This document shows positions 53,694 through 64,000 of a stretch of DNA of 64,000 nucleotides, piece by piece. The stretch covers positions 198,557 through 262,556 of the forward strand of contig NZ_FNJJ01000001.1 in the NCBI RefSeq assembly GCF_900104265.1, in the 5' to 3' direction. The notes beneath the pieces were generated by a model, which did not search any database, was not told where the DNA came from, and was given only the letters and a program-made list of their open reading frames with translations. Every line of letters starts with the position of its first letter. Position 1 is the first letter of the stretch. The position numbers and the translations under genes are program-made. The DNA comes from Ectopseudomonas guguanensis (GTDB taxonomy: Bacteria; Pseudomonadota; Gammaproteobacteria; Pseudomonadales; Pseudomonadaceae).

Positions 53694-55841
53694 TTAACCG
53701 AAGAACTTCTGGCCCTTGGCGGCCATTTCGCGAAGTTTGGCGGTCGGGTGGTACAGGGCGCCCAGCTCGGCGTACTTGTCGGCCAGGGCGACGAACTCGG
53801 CCACACCGATCGAATCGATGTAGCGCAGTGCACCGCCACGGAAGGGAGGGAAGCCGATGCCGTAGATCAGGCCCATATCGGCCTCTGCTGCGGTGTCGAC
53901 GATGCCGTCTTCCAGGCAACGAACGGTTTCCAGGCACAGCGGGATCATCATGAAGTTGATGATGTCCTCGTCGGTCAGCTCGCGCTGTTCCTTGACGATG
54001 GCCTTGAGGATTTCATAGGCCTCGGGATCGGAGACCTTCTTCGGCTTGCCGCGCTTGTCGGTCTCGTAGGCGTAGAAGCCCTTGCCATTTTTCTGACCCA
54101 GGCGGTTGGCCTCGTACATCACGTCGACGGCGGTCTTGCCTTCCACGGCCATGCGGTCCGGGAAGCCTTCGGCCATCACGTCACGGCCGTGGTGACCGGT
54201 GTCGATGCCGACCACGTCGGAGAGGTAGGCCGGGCCCATGGGCCAGCCGAACTTCTCCATGATCTTGTCGATGCGCACGAAGTCGACGCCGAATTCCAGC
54301 AGCTTGGCGAAACCGCCGAAGTACGGGAACAACACACGGTTGACCAGGAAGCCCGGGCAGTCGTTGACCACGATCGGGTTCTTGCCCATCTTCTTGGCGT
54401 AAGCAACGGTGGTGGCCACGGCCACTTCGCTGGATTTCTCGCCACGGATGACTTCCACCAGCGGCATCATGTGCACCGGGTTGAAGAAGTGCATGCCGAC
54501 GAAGTTCTCGGGACGCTTGAGCGCCTGTGCCAGGTAGCTGATGGAAATCGTCGAGGTGTTGGAGGCGATGATCGCGTCCTCACGCACCTGACCTTCCACT
54601 TCGGCCAGCACGGCGTGCTTGACCTTCGGGTTTTCGACCACGGCCTCGACCACGATGTCGACGTTGCCGAAATCACCGTAGGACATGGTCGGACGGATGG
54701 CGTTGAGCGCTTCGGCCATCTTCGCCGGGGTCATGCGGCCCTTCTCGACGCGCTTGCCGAGCAGCTTGGAGGCCTCGTTCAAGCCCATCTGGATACCCTC
54801 TTCGCGGATATCCTTCATCAGGATCGGGGTGCCCTTGGAGGCCGACTGGTAGGCGATACCGCCACCCATGATGCCGGCGCCGAGCACGGCGGCCAGTTTC
54901 ACGTCACGGGCGATCTCGTCGTGCTTCTTGGCCTTCTTCTTCAACTCCTGATCGTTCAGGAACAGGCCGATCAGGCTCGCGGCGACCGAGGTCTTGGCCA
55001 GCTTGACGAAGCCGGCGGCCTCGACTTCCAGCGCCTTGTCACGACCGAAGTTGGCGGCCTTCTGGATGGTCTTGATGGCTTCGACCGGAGCCGGGTAGTT
55101 GGGGCCGGCCTGACCTGCCACGAAACCCTTGGCGGTCTCGAAGCACATCATCTGCTCGATGGCGTTGAGCTTGAGCTTTTCCAGCTTGGGCTGACGCTTG
55201 GCCTTGTAGTCCAGCTCGCCGGAGATGGCGCGCTTGACCAGATCGAGAGCCGCATCCTTGAGTTTTTCAGGCGCCACAACGGCGTCCACGGCGCCGACTT
55301 TCAGAGCGTCGGCAGCCTTGCTTTCCTTACCGGAAGCGATCCACTCGACAGCGTTGTCGGTACCGATCAGGCGCGGCAGGCGCACGGTGCCGCCGAAGCC
55401 CGGGTAGATGCCCAGCTTGACTTCCGGCAGGCCAACCTTGGCGGTCTCGGCCGCTACGCGGTAGTCGGCAGCCAGGCACATTTCCAGACCGCCACCCAGG
55501 GCGATGCCGTTGATGGCGACGACGGTCGGTACGGCAAGGTCTTCGAAATCGCTGAAAATCTTGTTGGCTTCCAGGTTGCCAGCCACCAGCTCTTCGTCGG
55601 GCAGTTTGAAGTTGTCGACGAATTCGGTGATATCGGCACCGACGATGAACACGTCCTTGCCACTGGTGACAATCACGCCCTTGATCGAACCGTCAGCCTT
55701 GATCGCGTCGACGGCGGCGCGCAGCTCGTTGAGGGTAAGACGGTTGAATTTGTTGACGGACTCACCCTTGAGGTCGAAATTCAATTCGACGATGCCGCTC
55801 TCAAGAGCCTTAACCGTGATGGCTTTACCTTCGTAAATCAT
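53694..55841 (-). CDS. fadB: fatty oxidation complex alpha subunit
   Basis: Multifunctional beta-oxidation enzyme with enoyl-CoA hydratase, 3-hydroxyacyl-CoA dehydrogenase and isomerase activities. The ATG at 55841 gives [16 protein letters not shown] and 715 residues; the open frame continues to 56252 but is not family-like. The N-terminal crotonase domain has [16 protein letters not shown], and the dehydrogenase domain starts near [16 protein letters not shown] (about residue 320) with a [16 protein letters not shown] segment. Expected to be repressed by PsrA, encoded 9 kb away. Confidence 0.96.
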   Translation of the reverse strand: MIYEGKAITVKALESGIVELNFDLKGESVNKFNRLTLNELRAAVDAIKADGSIKGVIVTSGKDVFIVGADITEFVDNFKLPDEELVAGNLEANKIFSDFEDLAVPTVVAINGIALGGGLEMCLAADYRVAAETAKVGLPEVKLGIYPGFGGTVRLPRLIGTDNAVEWIASGKESKAADALKVGAVDAVVAPEKLKDAALDLVKRAISGELDYKAKRQPKLEKLKLNAIEQMMCFETAKGFVAGQAGPNYPAPVEAIKTIQKAANFGRDKALEVEAAGFVKLAKTSVAASLIGLFLNDQELKKKAKKHDEIARDVKLAAVLGAGIMGGGIAYQSASKGTPILMKDIREEGIQMGLNEASKLLGKRVEKGRMTPAKMAEALNAIRPTMSYGDFGNVDIVVEAVVENPKVKHAVLAEVEGQVREDAIIASNTSTISISYLAQALKRPENFVGMHFFNPVHMMPLVEVIRGEKSSEVAVATTVAYAKKMGKNPIVVNDCPGFLVNRVLFPYFGGFAKLLEFGVDFVRIDKIMEKFGWPMGPAYLSDVVGIDTGHHGRDVMAEGFPDRMAVEGKTAVDVMYEANRLGQKNGKGFYAYETDKRGKPKKVSDPEAYEILKAIVKEQRELTDEDIINFMMIPLCLETVRCLEDGIVDTAAEADMGLIYGIGFPPFRGGALRYIDSIGVAEFVALADKYAELGALYHPTAKLREMAAKGQKFFG

Positions 55842-56307
55842 CAACTGATCTCCACGGTATGGAAGCTGAACAGTACACATCGGAGCCAACCGGCAGGCCA
55901 GCCCACGGCACAGCCGTCGAGCATAGCTCCAATCGGTACGACACACCCACCGACGCGATATTCGGGCTGTAGTGGCGCGCCTGACCAGGCAAACGCTCAA
56001 TTCATACGCCCGTTTGATTTGGGTATGCACACCTTCGGGGAAAAGCCTGCGCTTGTCAATTGGCCTGTTTTCGTCGATTTCTCGACGAATTCTCCAGGCC
56101 CGGTCATCCGCGGCCTCCAGCGATTTTCGATAAACCGCGTCAATATCGCGCCATTGCGCGCTTTTCCCGGCCGCTGCCGGCGTGCCCGAGTCCCTAGCCA
56201 AACGCCCGAGCTGCGGGTACAGTCGTCTCACTTTCGGCTGGCACAGGGCCATCCGCGAGCATTAAAAAAACAAATCGAGCCCCACGACGGGCCACACGGA
56301 GTTGCCA
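55842..56307. other. fadB upstream region
   Basis: These 466 bp between divergent genes hold no supported protein. An imperfect dyad CAAACG...CGTTTG with a 15-bp centre lies at 55990-56016; its half-sites look like PsrA half-sites but the spacing is wrong for the consensus. No promoter stands out clearly; the TTGACA at 56054-56059 lacks a good -10 partner. Confidence 0.5.
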
Positions 56308-57129
56308 ATGTCGAGCCGCCGTTCGCTTGCATTTTCCCTGAGCGCCCTGCTCGTATTTCTCTTCACCCTGCTCCCCTCCTCCCTGCTCAGCGCCGCGCCG
56401 GCCGACGATCTGCTGCGCCTGCACCAGCTGCGCCTGGCAGCCCAGAAAAGCCTGGGCGACTTCTACATGTACAACGGCATGGAAGGCGACCAGCGCTATG
56501 CGCGGATGATCGGTGAGTCCCTGCAGGAGGGCCAGGCGCGTCTCGATAGCCTCGGCGAAATGCCCGGCGATGCGAGCAAGGCGCTGCGAGCGCAGCTGCA
56601 AACCAGTTGGCAGAGTTATCGCAGCGGCCTCCAGGCCCTGATGGACGCCATGCGCAAGCAGGGCTATACCGACCTGCAGCCTGTCGCCGACCTGGCCGAT
56701 CACAACCAGCGTCTCATGGCCATTAGTCAGGAGCTGTATCAGAAGATTCAGCAGGAAAGCGGTTTCAGCGTGCCGCCGCTGACCCAGAAGAGCCGCGAAC
56801 AAAGCCTGCTGATGCAAAACATCGCACTGGACTATGCTTCCCGCAGCGCATCGGTCGGCACCAGCTTCTTCGGCGGCGGTGAAGAACGCGCCATGGACGT
56901 GCTGGTCGGTGATTTCGCCAGCAAGCTCGGCAGCCTCAGTGCCGCACAGCAGAACACGCCGCAGATCACGGCTGCACTGAGCGCCATCGAAACCAAGTGG
57001 CGCTACATCGAGAAGTCGCTGCGCAACTACAACGAGAACACCGTACCCTTTCTCGTCAGCAAGTATTCCGACAGCATCATCGAAGGCCTGGAAGGCGTGT
57101 CTGCCCAGTACGCCGCCAACCAACAGTGA
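56308..57129 (+). CDS. secreted helical hypothetical protein
   Basis: A 273-residue protein. The ATG at 56308 has GGAG 6 nt upstream; a TTG two codons earlier is possible. The N-terminus MSSRRSLAFSLSALLVFLF..SAAPA is a signal peptide (cleavage about residue 30). The mature part is almost wholly helical with charged heptads and contains a glycine stretch SFFGGGEERAMD. I do not recognise a named domain; it vaguely resembles sensory helical bundles. A homologue lies next to fadB in P. aeruginosa, as I recall. Confidence 0.8.
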   Translation: MSSRRSLAFSLSALLVFLFTLLPSSLLSAAPADDLLRLHQLRLAAQKSLGDFYMYNGMEGDQRYARMIGESLQEGQARLDSLGEMPGDASKALRAQLQTSWQSYRSGLQALMDAMRKQGYTDLQPVADLADHNQRLMAISQELYQKIQQESGFSVPPLTQKSREQSLLMQNIALDYASRSASVGTSFFGGGEERAMDVLVGDFASKLGSLSAAQQNTPQITAALSAIETKWRYIEKSLRNYNENTVPFLVSKYSDSIIEGLEGVSAQYAANQQ

Positions 57130-57163
57130 TGCTTTATGTTTCCGGCCTGCCTGGCCTGTCCCC

Positions 57164-57190
57164 GCCCGGTGCTCGCACCGGGCTTTTCTT
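57164..57190 (+). terminator. terminator after the secreted protein gene
   Basis: Stem GCCCGGTGC / GCACCGGGC with a 2-nt loop followed by TTTTCTTT. Confidence 0.85.
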
Positions 57191-57279
57191 TGTCCGGATG
57201 ATGACAACAGGCCCCTTATCGTGCACAACGGGGCCATACTTGCTGCATAGCCATTTGCCCCTTCGAGGAGGAGTCAACC

Positions 57280-57729
57280 ATGCCCTACCAGCACATTCTG
57301 GTCGCCGTCGACCTGACCGACGAATGCGACCCCGTAGTGGTCCGTGCGCAGAAGCTGGCCAAGGCCAGTGGTGCCAGGATGTCTCTGGTGCATATCGTCG
57401 AGCCCATGGCCATGGCATTCGGCGGTGACGTGCCGATGGACCTGTCGATGCTGCAGCAACAGCAGTTCGAACAGGCGCGTGAACGCCTGGACAGCTTTAC
57501 CGGCAAGTACCCGGAGCTCAGCGCGGACCAGCGCCACCTGGCCTACGGGCAGCCACGCCAGGAAATCCACCGCCTCGCCGAAGAACAGGGTTGCGACCTG
57601 ATCGTGGTCGGCAGCCATGGCCGGCACGGTCTCGCGCTGCTACTGGGCTCCACCGCCAATGACGTGCTGCATGGCGCGCCCTGCGACGTGCTCGCCGTGC
57701 GCCTGAAGAAAGGCGAAAAAGGCGCTTGA
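57280..57729 (+). CDS. universal stress protein (UspA family)
   Basis: A 149-residue single Usp domain beginning MPYQHILVAVDLTD, with the nucleotide-binding motif GSHGRHGLALLLGSTANDVL (G-2x-G-9x-G-S/T) near residues 110-129, so ATP binding is likely. A strong ribosome site (GAGGAGG) precedes the ATG. It stands alone between a terminator and a REP-like palindrome. Confidence 0.93.
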   Translation: MPYQHILVAVDLTDECDPVVVRAQKLAKASGARMSLVHIVEPMAMAFGGDVPMDLSMLQQQQFEQARERLDSFTGKYPELSADQRHLAYGQPRQEIHRLAEEQGCDLIVVGSHGRHGLALLLGSTANDVLHGAPCDVLAVRLKKGEKGA

Positions 57730-57736
57730 GATCGCG

Positions 57737-57802
57737 TCGCGGCTGAAGCCCCTCCCACAGTAGCCGCGTTGGCTCTGCCCGTGGGAGGCGCTTCAGCGGC
57801 GA
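57737..57802. repeat. REP-like palindrome after usp
   Basis: Two 22-bp arms, the left starting TCGCGGCTGAAGCCCCTCCC, complementary at 20 of 22 positions to the right arm (57781-57802), with a 22-bp spacer. The GGCTGAAGCC...CTCCCAC style is typical of Pseudomonas repetitive extragenic palindromes. Confidence 0.75.
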
Positions 57803-57816
57803 GCTTGGCTTCGGCC

Positions 57817-58503
57817 TTACTCGAACGACTCGCCCGCGCTCATCACCAGCGGGCGAATCTTCTGCAACTGGGTTTCCAGTGACACCGTCATGCTCGACGA
57901 CATCGAGAAGAAGGTGAGAAACGCCTTGAGATTGGAGTCGCCCTCACAGGTGTCGTGAATGCGCTGCCAGAACGCCTGGTTGACCAGCTTGAGCTGCTGG
58001 AACAGACGCACCAGGCCCTTGAGCTCCCAGTCGGCCAGGCGCCCCTCGCGCATGTTGAAATACTGCCGCGTCAGGTACAGCGACACCGCACGCAGAATGA
58101 ACTCCTGATTGTTGGCAAAGGGCAGGTGATGCTGCGCCATGGGCTTCAGACGCGCCAGCACCGGGCAGGCGCTGGTGGCCATGATCACGCCCAGCAGCGC
58201 GCGCAAGCCCTCCTCCAGCCCGACCTGCTTGGTGTACTCGCGCTCCGGCGTACGTACCCAGACGCTGACCTTCTTGAACGCGGGCAGGCCGCGGAAATCC
58301 TCGATCACCCGATGCAGATCGACTGCAGCCGGGCAGTGGCTGAACTGATCACGGCTCAGTGGGCAATTGCTGCATTGCTGATGCCCGAGACGGGTCCAGG
58401 CCGGCGCCTGTTGCGCTACGGCCACGTCGTATTCCCGGTTCAGCTCGATCCGGTAGCTGAACTGATGATTGTCGTCGAGAGTGATGCGGTACTCGATGGC
58501 CAT
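57817..58503 (-). CDS. DUF6901-type conserved hypothetical protein
   Basis: A 228-residue soluble protein of unknown function. The N-terminal part is beta-rich (MAIEYRITLDDNHQFSYRIEL). Then comes a cysteine cluster C-S-N-C-P-L followed by H-C-P at about residues 45-57 that could bind a metal, and the C-terminal part is helical with AFLTFFSMSSSMTVSLETQLQ. The family number is from memory. It lies 18 bp downstream of uup and may be co-transcribed. Confidence 0.78.
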   Translation of the reverse strand: MAIEYRITLDDNHQFSYRIELNREYDVAVAQQAPAWTRLGHQQCSNCPLSRDQFSHCPAAVDLHRVIEDFRGLPAFKKVSVWVRTPEREYTKQVGLEEGLRALLGVIMATSACPVLARLKPMAQHHLPFANNQEFILRAVSLYLTRQYFNMREGRLADWELKGLVRLFQQLKLVNQAFWQRIHDTCEGDSNLKAFLTFFSMSSSMTVSLETQLQKIRPLVMSAGESFE

Positions 58504-58521
58504 AGCTCGTTCGTTCCTTCG

Positions 58522-60447
<1,926 letters not shown>

Positions 60448-60664
60448 GGGCATCTCCAGAAACAGGCCGCGCATTCTACCCGAGTTGCGCGCCGGGGGTG
60501 GCAGGCGTGGTGAAGGTGCTCTGCCAAGGCCTGCACGTGCATTTTTGCGGCATGTGTCCAACTGCCCGGGCGGCATTCACCGCGCCCCGATGAAACGCTA
60601 AGCTAGAGGTATGCAACGACACGGATCGTGTTGCCCCTTACCCCTGCTTGCCCCTGGAAATGCC

Positions 60665-62593
60665 ATGCGCAGTCGCTTTCTCTCTGTAGTTTCCTGTCTG
60701 ATTCTCACCGCCACCGGCATCGCCAGCGTCGAAGCCGCCAGCCTCACCCAGCAGCGCCAGTACTACGATGAGGCCAAGCGCGCCCTGGCCAAGGGCGATA
60801 GCGGCCCTTACCGCCAGTACGCCAGCGCGCTGCGCGATTACCCGCTGACGCCCTATCTGGCCTATGACGAACTGACCAATCGACTCAAGTCGGCGAGCAA
60901 TGCCGAGATCGAGAAGTTCCTCGCCGAACATGGCGACCTGCCCCAGGCCAGCTGGATGAAACTGCGCTGGCTGCGCTGGCTGGCCGAGCGCGGCGACTGG
61001 AAGCCGTTCCTCGATCACTACGACCCGGCGCTCAACTTCACCGAACTGGACTGCCTGTACGGCCAGTACCAGCTGAGCCACGGCCTGACCGCCGAAGGCA
61101 ATGCCACCGCCGAGAAGCTCTGGCTGGTGGGCAAATCCCAGCCCAATGCCTGCGACCCGCTGTTCGAGCGCTGGGCCGCCAATGGTCAGCTCACCGAGCA
61201 GCGCCGCTGGCAGCGCACCAAGCTGGCCGTGGAGGCCGGCAATTACGGCCTGGCCAACTTCCTGATCAAAAGCATGCCGACGCTCGGCGAACGCGGCAGG
61301 CTGATGGTCGAGGTCGCGCAGAAACCGCAACTGTTGAAGAACACCGCACGCTTCACTCCCGCCGACGACGCCATGAGCGATGTAGTCGGCTTCGGCCTGC
61401 GCCGCCTGGCCCGGCAGAACCCCGAAGATGCCCTGGCCCTGCTCGAGGGCTATGCCCAGCGCATGAAGTTCTCTGCCGACGAACAGGTCGCCATCGCCCG
61501 CCAGATCGGCCTGCGCCTGGCACAACGCTTCGACTTGCGCGGCCTGCAGGTCATGGACAAGTACGATCCGCAGCTGCGCGACAACACCGTCAGCGAGTGG
61601 CGTGCACGCCTGCTGCTGCGCCACGGCCGCTGGGAAGAGGCTTACCAGCTGACCCAGCGCATGCCGTCCGACCTGGCCAGCAGCAACCGCTGGCGCTACT
61701 GGAACGCGCGCAGCCTGCAGCTGGCACAACCCAACAGCCAGCAGCCGGCAGTGCTGTTCCAGGCCCTGGCCAAGGAGCGTGATTTCTACGGTTTCATGGC
61801 CGCCGATCAGGTCAAGGCACCCTACCAGTTGAACAACCAGCCGCTGGCCCTGGACCCCAAGGTGGTGCAGAAGGTGCGCAATACCGCAGGCATCAAGCGC
61901 GCCCTGGAATTCCATGCCCGCGGCCAGATCGTCGACGGTCGCCGCGAGTGGTATCACGTCAGCCGTCTGTTCAGCCGTGACGAGCTGGTGGCCCAGGCGC
62001 GCCTGGCCTACGAGATGGAATGGTATTTCCCGGCCATCCGCACCATCAGCCAGGCCCAGTATTGGGACGATCTGGAAGTGCGCTTCCCCATGGCTCACCG
62101 CGACCAGCTGGTGCGCGAGGCCAAGCGTCGCGACCTGCACTCGAGCTGGGTATTCGCCATCACCCGCCAGGAAAGCGCCTTCATGGCCGACGCCCGCTCG
62201 CATGCCGGCGCCATGGGCCTGATGCAGCTGATGCCGGCAACCGCCAAGGAAACCGCGCGCAAGTTCGGCATCCCCCTGGCATCGCCTCAGCACGCGCTCA
62301 ACCCGGACACCAACATCCAGCTGGGCGCCGCCTACCTCAGCCAGGTATACGGCCAGTTCAACGGCAATCGCGTGCTCGCCTCGGCCGCCTACAACGCCGG
62401 TCCGGGCCGTGTACGCCAGTGGCTGCGCGGCGCCAATCACCTGAGCTACGACGTCTGGGTGGAGAACATTCCGTTCGACGAAACCCGCCAGTACGTACAG
62501 AACGTGCTGTCCTACTCGGTGATCTACGGCCAGAAGCTCGGCGCACCGCACCCGCTGGTGGCCTGGAACGAACGATTCTTCGACGATCAATAA
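60665..62593 (+). CDS. slt: soluble lytic murein transglycosylase
   Basis: Periplasmic exo-acting lytic transglycosylase that cleaves MurNAc-GlcNAc bonds to 1,6-anhydro products, feeding the recycling route that includes NagZ. The ATG at 60665 gives a signal peptide MRSRFLSVVSCLILTATGIA... (cleavage about residue 24) and 642 residues; the frame from 60611 is not signal-like. The long helical doughnut domain is followed by the catalytic domain with Glu503 in ITRQESAFM and AMGLMQLMPATAKETA. Confidence 0.95.
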   Translation: MRSRFLSVVSCLILTATGIASVEAASLTQQRQYYDEAKRALAKGDSGPYRQYASALRDYPLTPYLAYDELTNRLKSASNAEIEKFLAEHGDLPQASWMKLRWLRWLAERGDWKPFLDHYDPALNFTELDCLYGQYQLSHGLTAEGNATAEKLWLVGKSQPNACDPLFERWAANGQLTEQRRWQRTKLAVEAGNYGLANFLIKSMPTLGERGRLMVEVAQKPQLLKNTARFTPADDAMSDVVGFGLRRLARQNPEDALALLEGYAQRMKFSADEQVAIARQIGLRLAQRFDLRGLQVMDKYDPQLRDNTVSEWRARLLLRHGRWEEAYQLTQRMPSDLASSNRWRYWNARSLQLAQPNSQQPAVLFQALAKERDFYGFMAADQVKAPYQLNNQPLALDPKVVQKVRNTAGIKRALEFHARGQIVDGRREWYHVSRLFSRDELVAQARLAYEMEWYFPAIRTISQAQYWDDLEVRFPMAHRDQLVREAKRRDLHSSWVFAITRQESAFMADARSHAGAMGLMQLMPATAKETARKFGIPLASPQHALNPDTNIQLGAAYLSQVYGQFNGNRVLASAAYNAGPGRVRQWLRGANHLSYDVWVENIPFDETRQYVQNVLSYSVIYGQKLGAPHPLVAWNERFFDDQ

Positions 62594-62597
62594 AGCG

Positions 62598-62639
62598 GCT
62601 GCAGGCTGCAGGCTGCAGGCTGCAGGCTGCAGGCTGCAG
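62598..62639. repeat. tandem heptanucleotide array, 6 copies of GCTGCAG
   Basis: Six perfect copies (42 bp) start 4 bp after the slt stop. About 25 bp further on, after a T6 run, a degenerate complementary set (GCCTGCG-GCCTGTA-GCCTCGA, 62666-62686) could pair with the array. The unit differs from that at 48306-48361 by one base. Confidence 0.9.
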
Positions 62640-62693
62640 GCGATCAGGATGCCGTTTTTTCCTGAAGCCTGCGGCCTGTAGCCTCGAGCCGCT

Positions 62694-63500
62694 CTATTCC
62701 AGCACTTCCACCGTCATACCCAGCTGCAGCTCGCCAACGCCGCGCGGCAGCAGGTTCTGCCCGAAGAACACGTCACCCTCGCGTTCGCGATAGGTCTTGA
62801 GCGTGGCCAGGGGTTCACGCTGGGCGTCACGCTCGCCGGTCTGCGGGTCGATGGTGGTGAGAATGCAGCGTGAACAGCCCTTGGCCACCTCGAACTCGAC
62901 CTCGCCGATACGGATGCGCTTCCAGCCATCCTCAGCATAAGGCTCGCTGCCGGTGACCACCAGATTGGGACGGAAACGCAGCATGGACAGGGGCTGCCCG
63001 ACACGTTGCGAGAGATCGTCCAGCGATGCCTGGCCGATCAGCAGCAGCGGGAATCCATCGGCGAAGGCCACGCGGTCACCCGGCTGGGCATAGGCGGTGT
63101 CGACCTGGCGGGCACGTTCCTCGGGTACCTGAACCAGACGGCAGGCCTTGCCCAGCAGATCGCTGAGCCACTGCGCCGCCTCTTCGCCGGCATCCGGCAC
63201 GCGCAGGCTGTCACGCCAGACGATCACCCCGCGCAGGTCCTGTTCGGGATCGGGCAAGGCAACGGCCAGATCGGCGCGGCCCGGCGCGCTCAGGGTCAAG
63301 CCGCCGCGTGCATCGTAGCGGGCGCTGAGCTGGCTCATCTGCGGCAGCAGACGCTGGGTGATGAAACGCCCGTTGTCGGCGTCGACCAGCATCCAGCGTC
63401 GGTCGCCATGCAGGCCCAGGCCATCGACCGCACTGCGCTGCAGCGCCTCGCCACGGCCGGACTTGAGCGGATAACGATAAAGCCCCGAAAGACTCGGCAT
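62694..63500 (-). CDS. MOSC domain protein (YcbX-like)
   Basis: A 268-residue protein with an N-terminal MOSC beta-barrel (LSGLYRYPLKSGRGEALQRS) and a C-terminal MOSC domain with FRPNLVVTGSEPYAEDGWKRI and KGCSRCILTTIDPQTG, whose cysteine in the CxRC segment is typical of molybdenum-cofactor binding members. It lacks the 2Fe-2S domain of E. coli YcbX. The ATG at 63500 has AGGAAA upstream; 24 further codons upstream are open but unlike the family. Likely a reductase for N-hydroxylated compounds (inference). Confidence 0.88.
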   Translation of the reverse strand: MPSLSGLYRYPLKSGRGEALQRSAVDGLGLHGDRRWMLVDADNGRFITQRLLPQMSQLSARYDARGGLTLSAPGRADLAVALPDPEQDLRGVIVWRDSLRVPDAGEEAAQWLSDLLGKACRLVQVPEERARQVDTAYAQPGDRVAFADGFPLLLIGQASLDDLSQRVGQPLSMLRFRPNLVVTGSEPYAEDGWKRIRIGEVEFEVAKGCSRCILTTIDPQTGERDAQREPLATLKTYREREGDVFFGQNLLPRGVGELQLGMTVEVLE

Positions 63501-63605
63501 GGGTCGGTTTCCTGTTGGCAAAACGCCGTTATACGAGCTCGCGGCCTCGCTCACAAGACCGGGATTCGGCAAGCGCTGCGGCCGGCGCGGGGCGCCTTGC
63601 GATCA

Positions 63606-63622
63606 GGCGGGTTGCACCCGCC
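63606..63622. repeat. small palindrome upstream of the MOSC gene
   Basis: Hairpin GGCGGGT-TGC-ACCCGCC in the 152-bp gap between the cheV-like gene and the MOSC gene. It shares the GGCGGGTTGCACCCGCC core with the palindrome at 9242-9258, so both may be copies of one REP-like unit. Confidence 0.55.
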
Positions 63623-63652
63623 GTACACCGGCGGCAGGCGGGAAGCCAGGTA

Positions 63653-64000
63653 TCAGCGCGCTTCGTCCAGCTCCAGACGCTGGCGAATCACGTCCACCAG
63701 CTTGTCCGGCTGAAACTTGGAGAGGAAATTGTCGCAACCGACCTTCTTCACCATCGCCTCGTTGAAGCTGCCGGACAGCGAGGTGTGCAGCACCACGTAA
63801 AGGTCCTTCAGCCGGGGGTCGTTGCGGATCTCGCTGGTCAGGCGATAGCCGTCCATTTCCGGCATCTCGGCATCGGTGAAGATCATCAGCAGCTTGTCGG
63901 TCATCACCTCGCCGCTGTCGGCCCACTTCTTCAACAGGTTGAGCGCCTTGAGGCCGTCGCTGGCCATGTGCAGGCGAATGCCCAGTTGCGTCAGGGTATC
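63653..64000 (-). CDS. CheV-like chemotaxis coupling protein (3' part)
   Basis: Response-regulator receiver domain running off the right edge; the last 115 residues are visible. Phospho-acceptor Asp lies in MIFTDAEMPEMDGYRLTSEI, the switch Thr/Ser in VVLHTSLSG, and the conserved Lys in NFLSKFQPDKL. The wording of the receiver domain (QLGIRLHMASDGLKALNLLKKW) is typical of CheV, a CheW-receiver fusion, but the CheW half would be outside the window, so a stand-alone regulator cannot be excluded. Confidence 0.8.
   Translation of the reverse strand, partial: DTLTQLGIRLHMASDGLKALNLLKKWADSGEVMTDKLLMIFTDAEMPEMDGYRLTSEIRNDPRLKDLYVVLHTSLSGSFNEAMVKKVGCDNFLSKFQPDKLVDVIRQRLELDEAR

Noticed and set aside
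55842..56252. N-terminal extension of the fadB frame by 137 codons
   Set aside because: The segment is unlike any FadB and the ATG at 55841 yields the standard 715-residue protein.

Overview
This window is a 64 kb stretch of core chromosome from a high-GC Pseudomonas, probably of the P. mendocina / P. oleovorans / P. aeruginosa side of the genus. The basis is protein similarity as I recognise it plus gene order: from holB to slt the order matches, as far as I remember, the PA2961-PA3020 block of P. aeruginosa PAO1 almost gene for gene. No phage, integrase, IS transposase, CRISPR array, rRNA or tRNA was seen. About 63 genes are supported, nearly all in tight operons.

Layout. (1) 1-8.5 kb, minus strand: yceD-rpmF-plsX, then fabD-fabG-acpP-fabF-pabC-mltG-tmk-holB, the phospholipid/fatty-acid synthesis cluster running into wall processing and replication genes. 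A MITE-like element lies between plsX and fabD. (2) 8.6-15.5 kb: maf (plus), sppA-HAD phosphatase-rluC (minus), and rne (plus) with a leader of about 0.5 kb, divergent from rluC. (3) 15.6-22.7 kb, minus: murB-ptp-kdsB-trm112-lpxK-exbD-exbB (envelope precursors and a proton-driven motor pair), a composite MITE-like repeat, then comEC. (4) 22.8-30.2 kb: a DUF2062 membrane protein, lolC-lolD-lolE (minus), a PilZ protein, a small secreted protein and a GDPD (plus), and sthA (minus).

(5) 30.3-37.4 kb, minus: complete nqrABCDEF with apbE and nqrM, that is the sodium-pumping NADH:quinone oxidoreductase together with its flavin transferase and iron-site maturation factor. (6) 37.4-38.3 kb: a non-coding stretch carrying a chain of hairpins that resembles a dispersed Pseudomonas repeat. 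(7) 38.3-46.2 kb: an N-terminally extended GAPDH (minus), mfd and a CsiV-like protein (plus), then methylthioinosine phosphorylase, nagZ and an L,D-transpeptidase (minus). (8) 46.3-49.4 kb: psrA with a double palindromic operator, lexA-sulA with two SOS boxes, and two small conserved proteins. (9) 49.4-55.8 kb, minus: topA, a DUF1653 protein and fadBA. (10) 56.3-64 kb: a secreted helical protein, a universal stress protein, a DUF6901 protein, uup, slt, a MOSC protein and the 3' part of a CheV-like gene.

The window is mostly housekeeping. I did not find a convincing undescribed system. The best leads are non-coding: two MITE-like elements, a multi-hairpin repeat, paired heptanucleotide arrays that could form long hairpins, a near-leaderless promoter at yceD and the long rne leader. 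Starts were often moved inward from the longest open frame using family N-termini and ribosome binding sites; many genes here begin with GTG.
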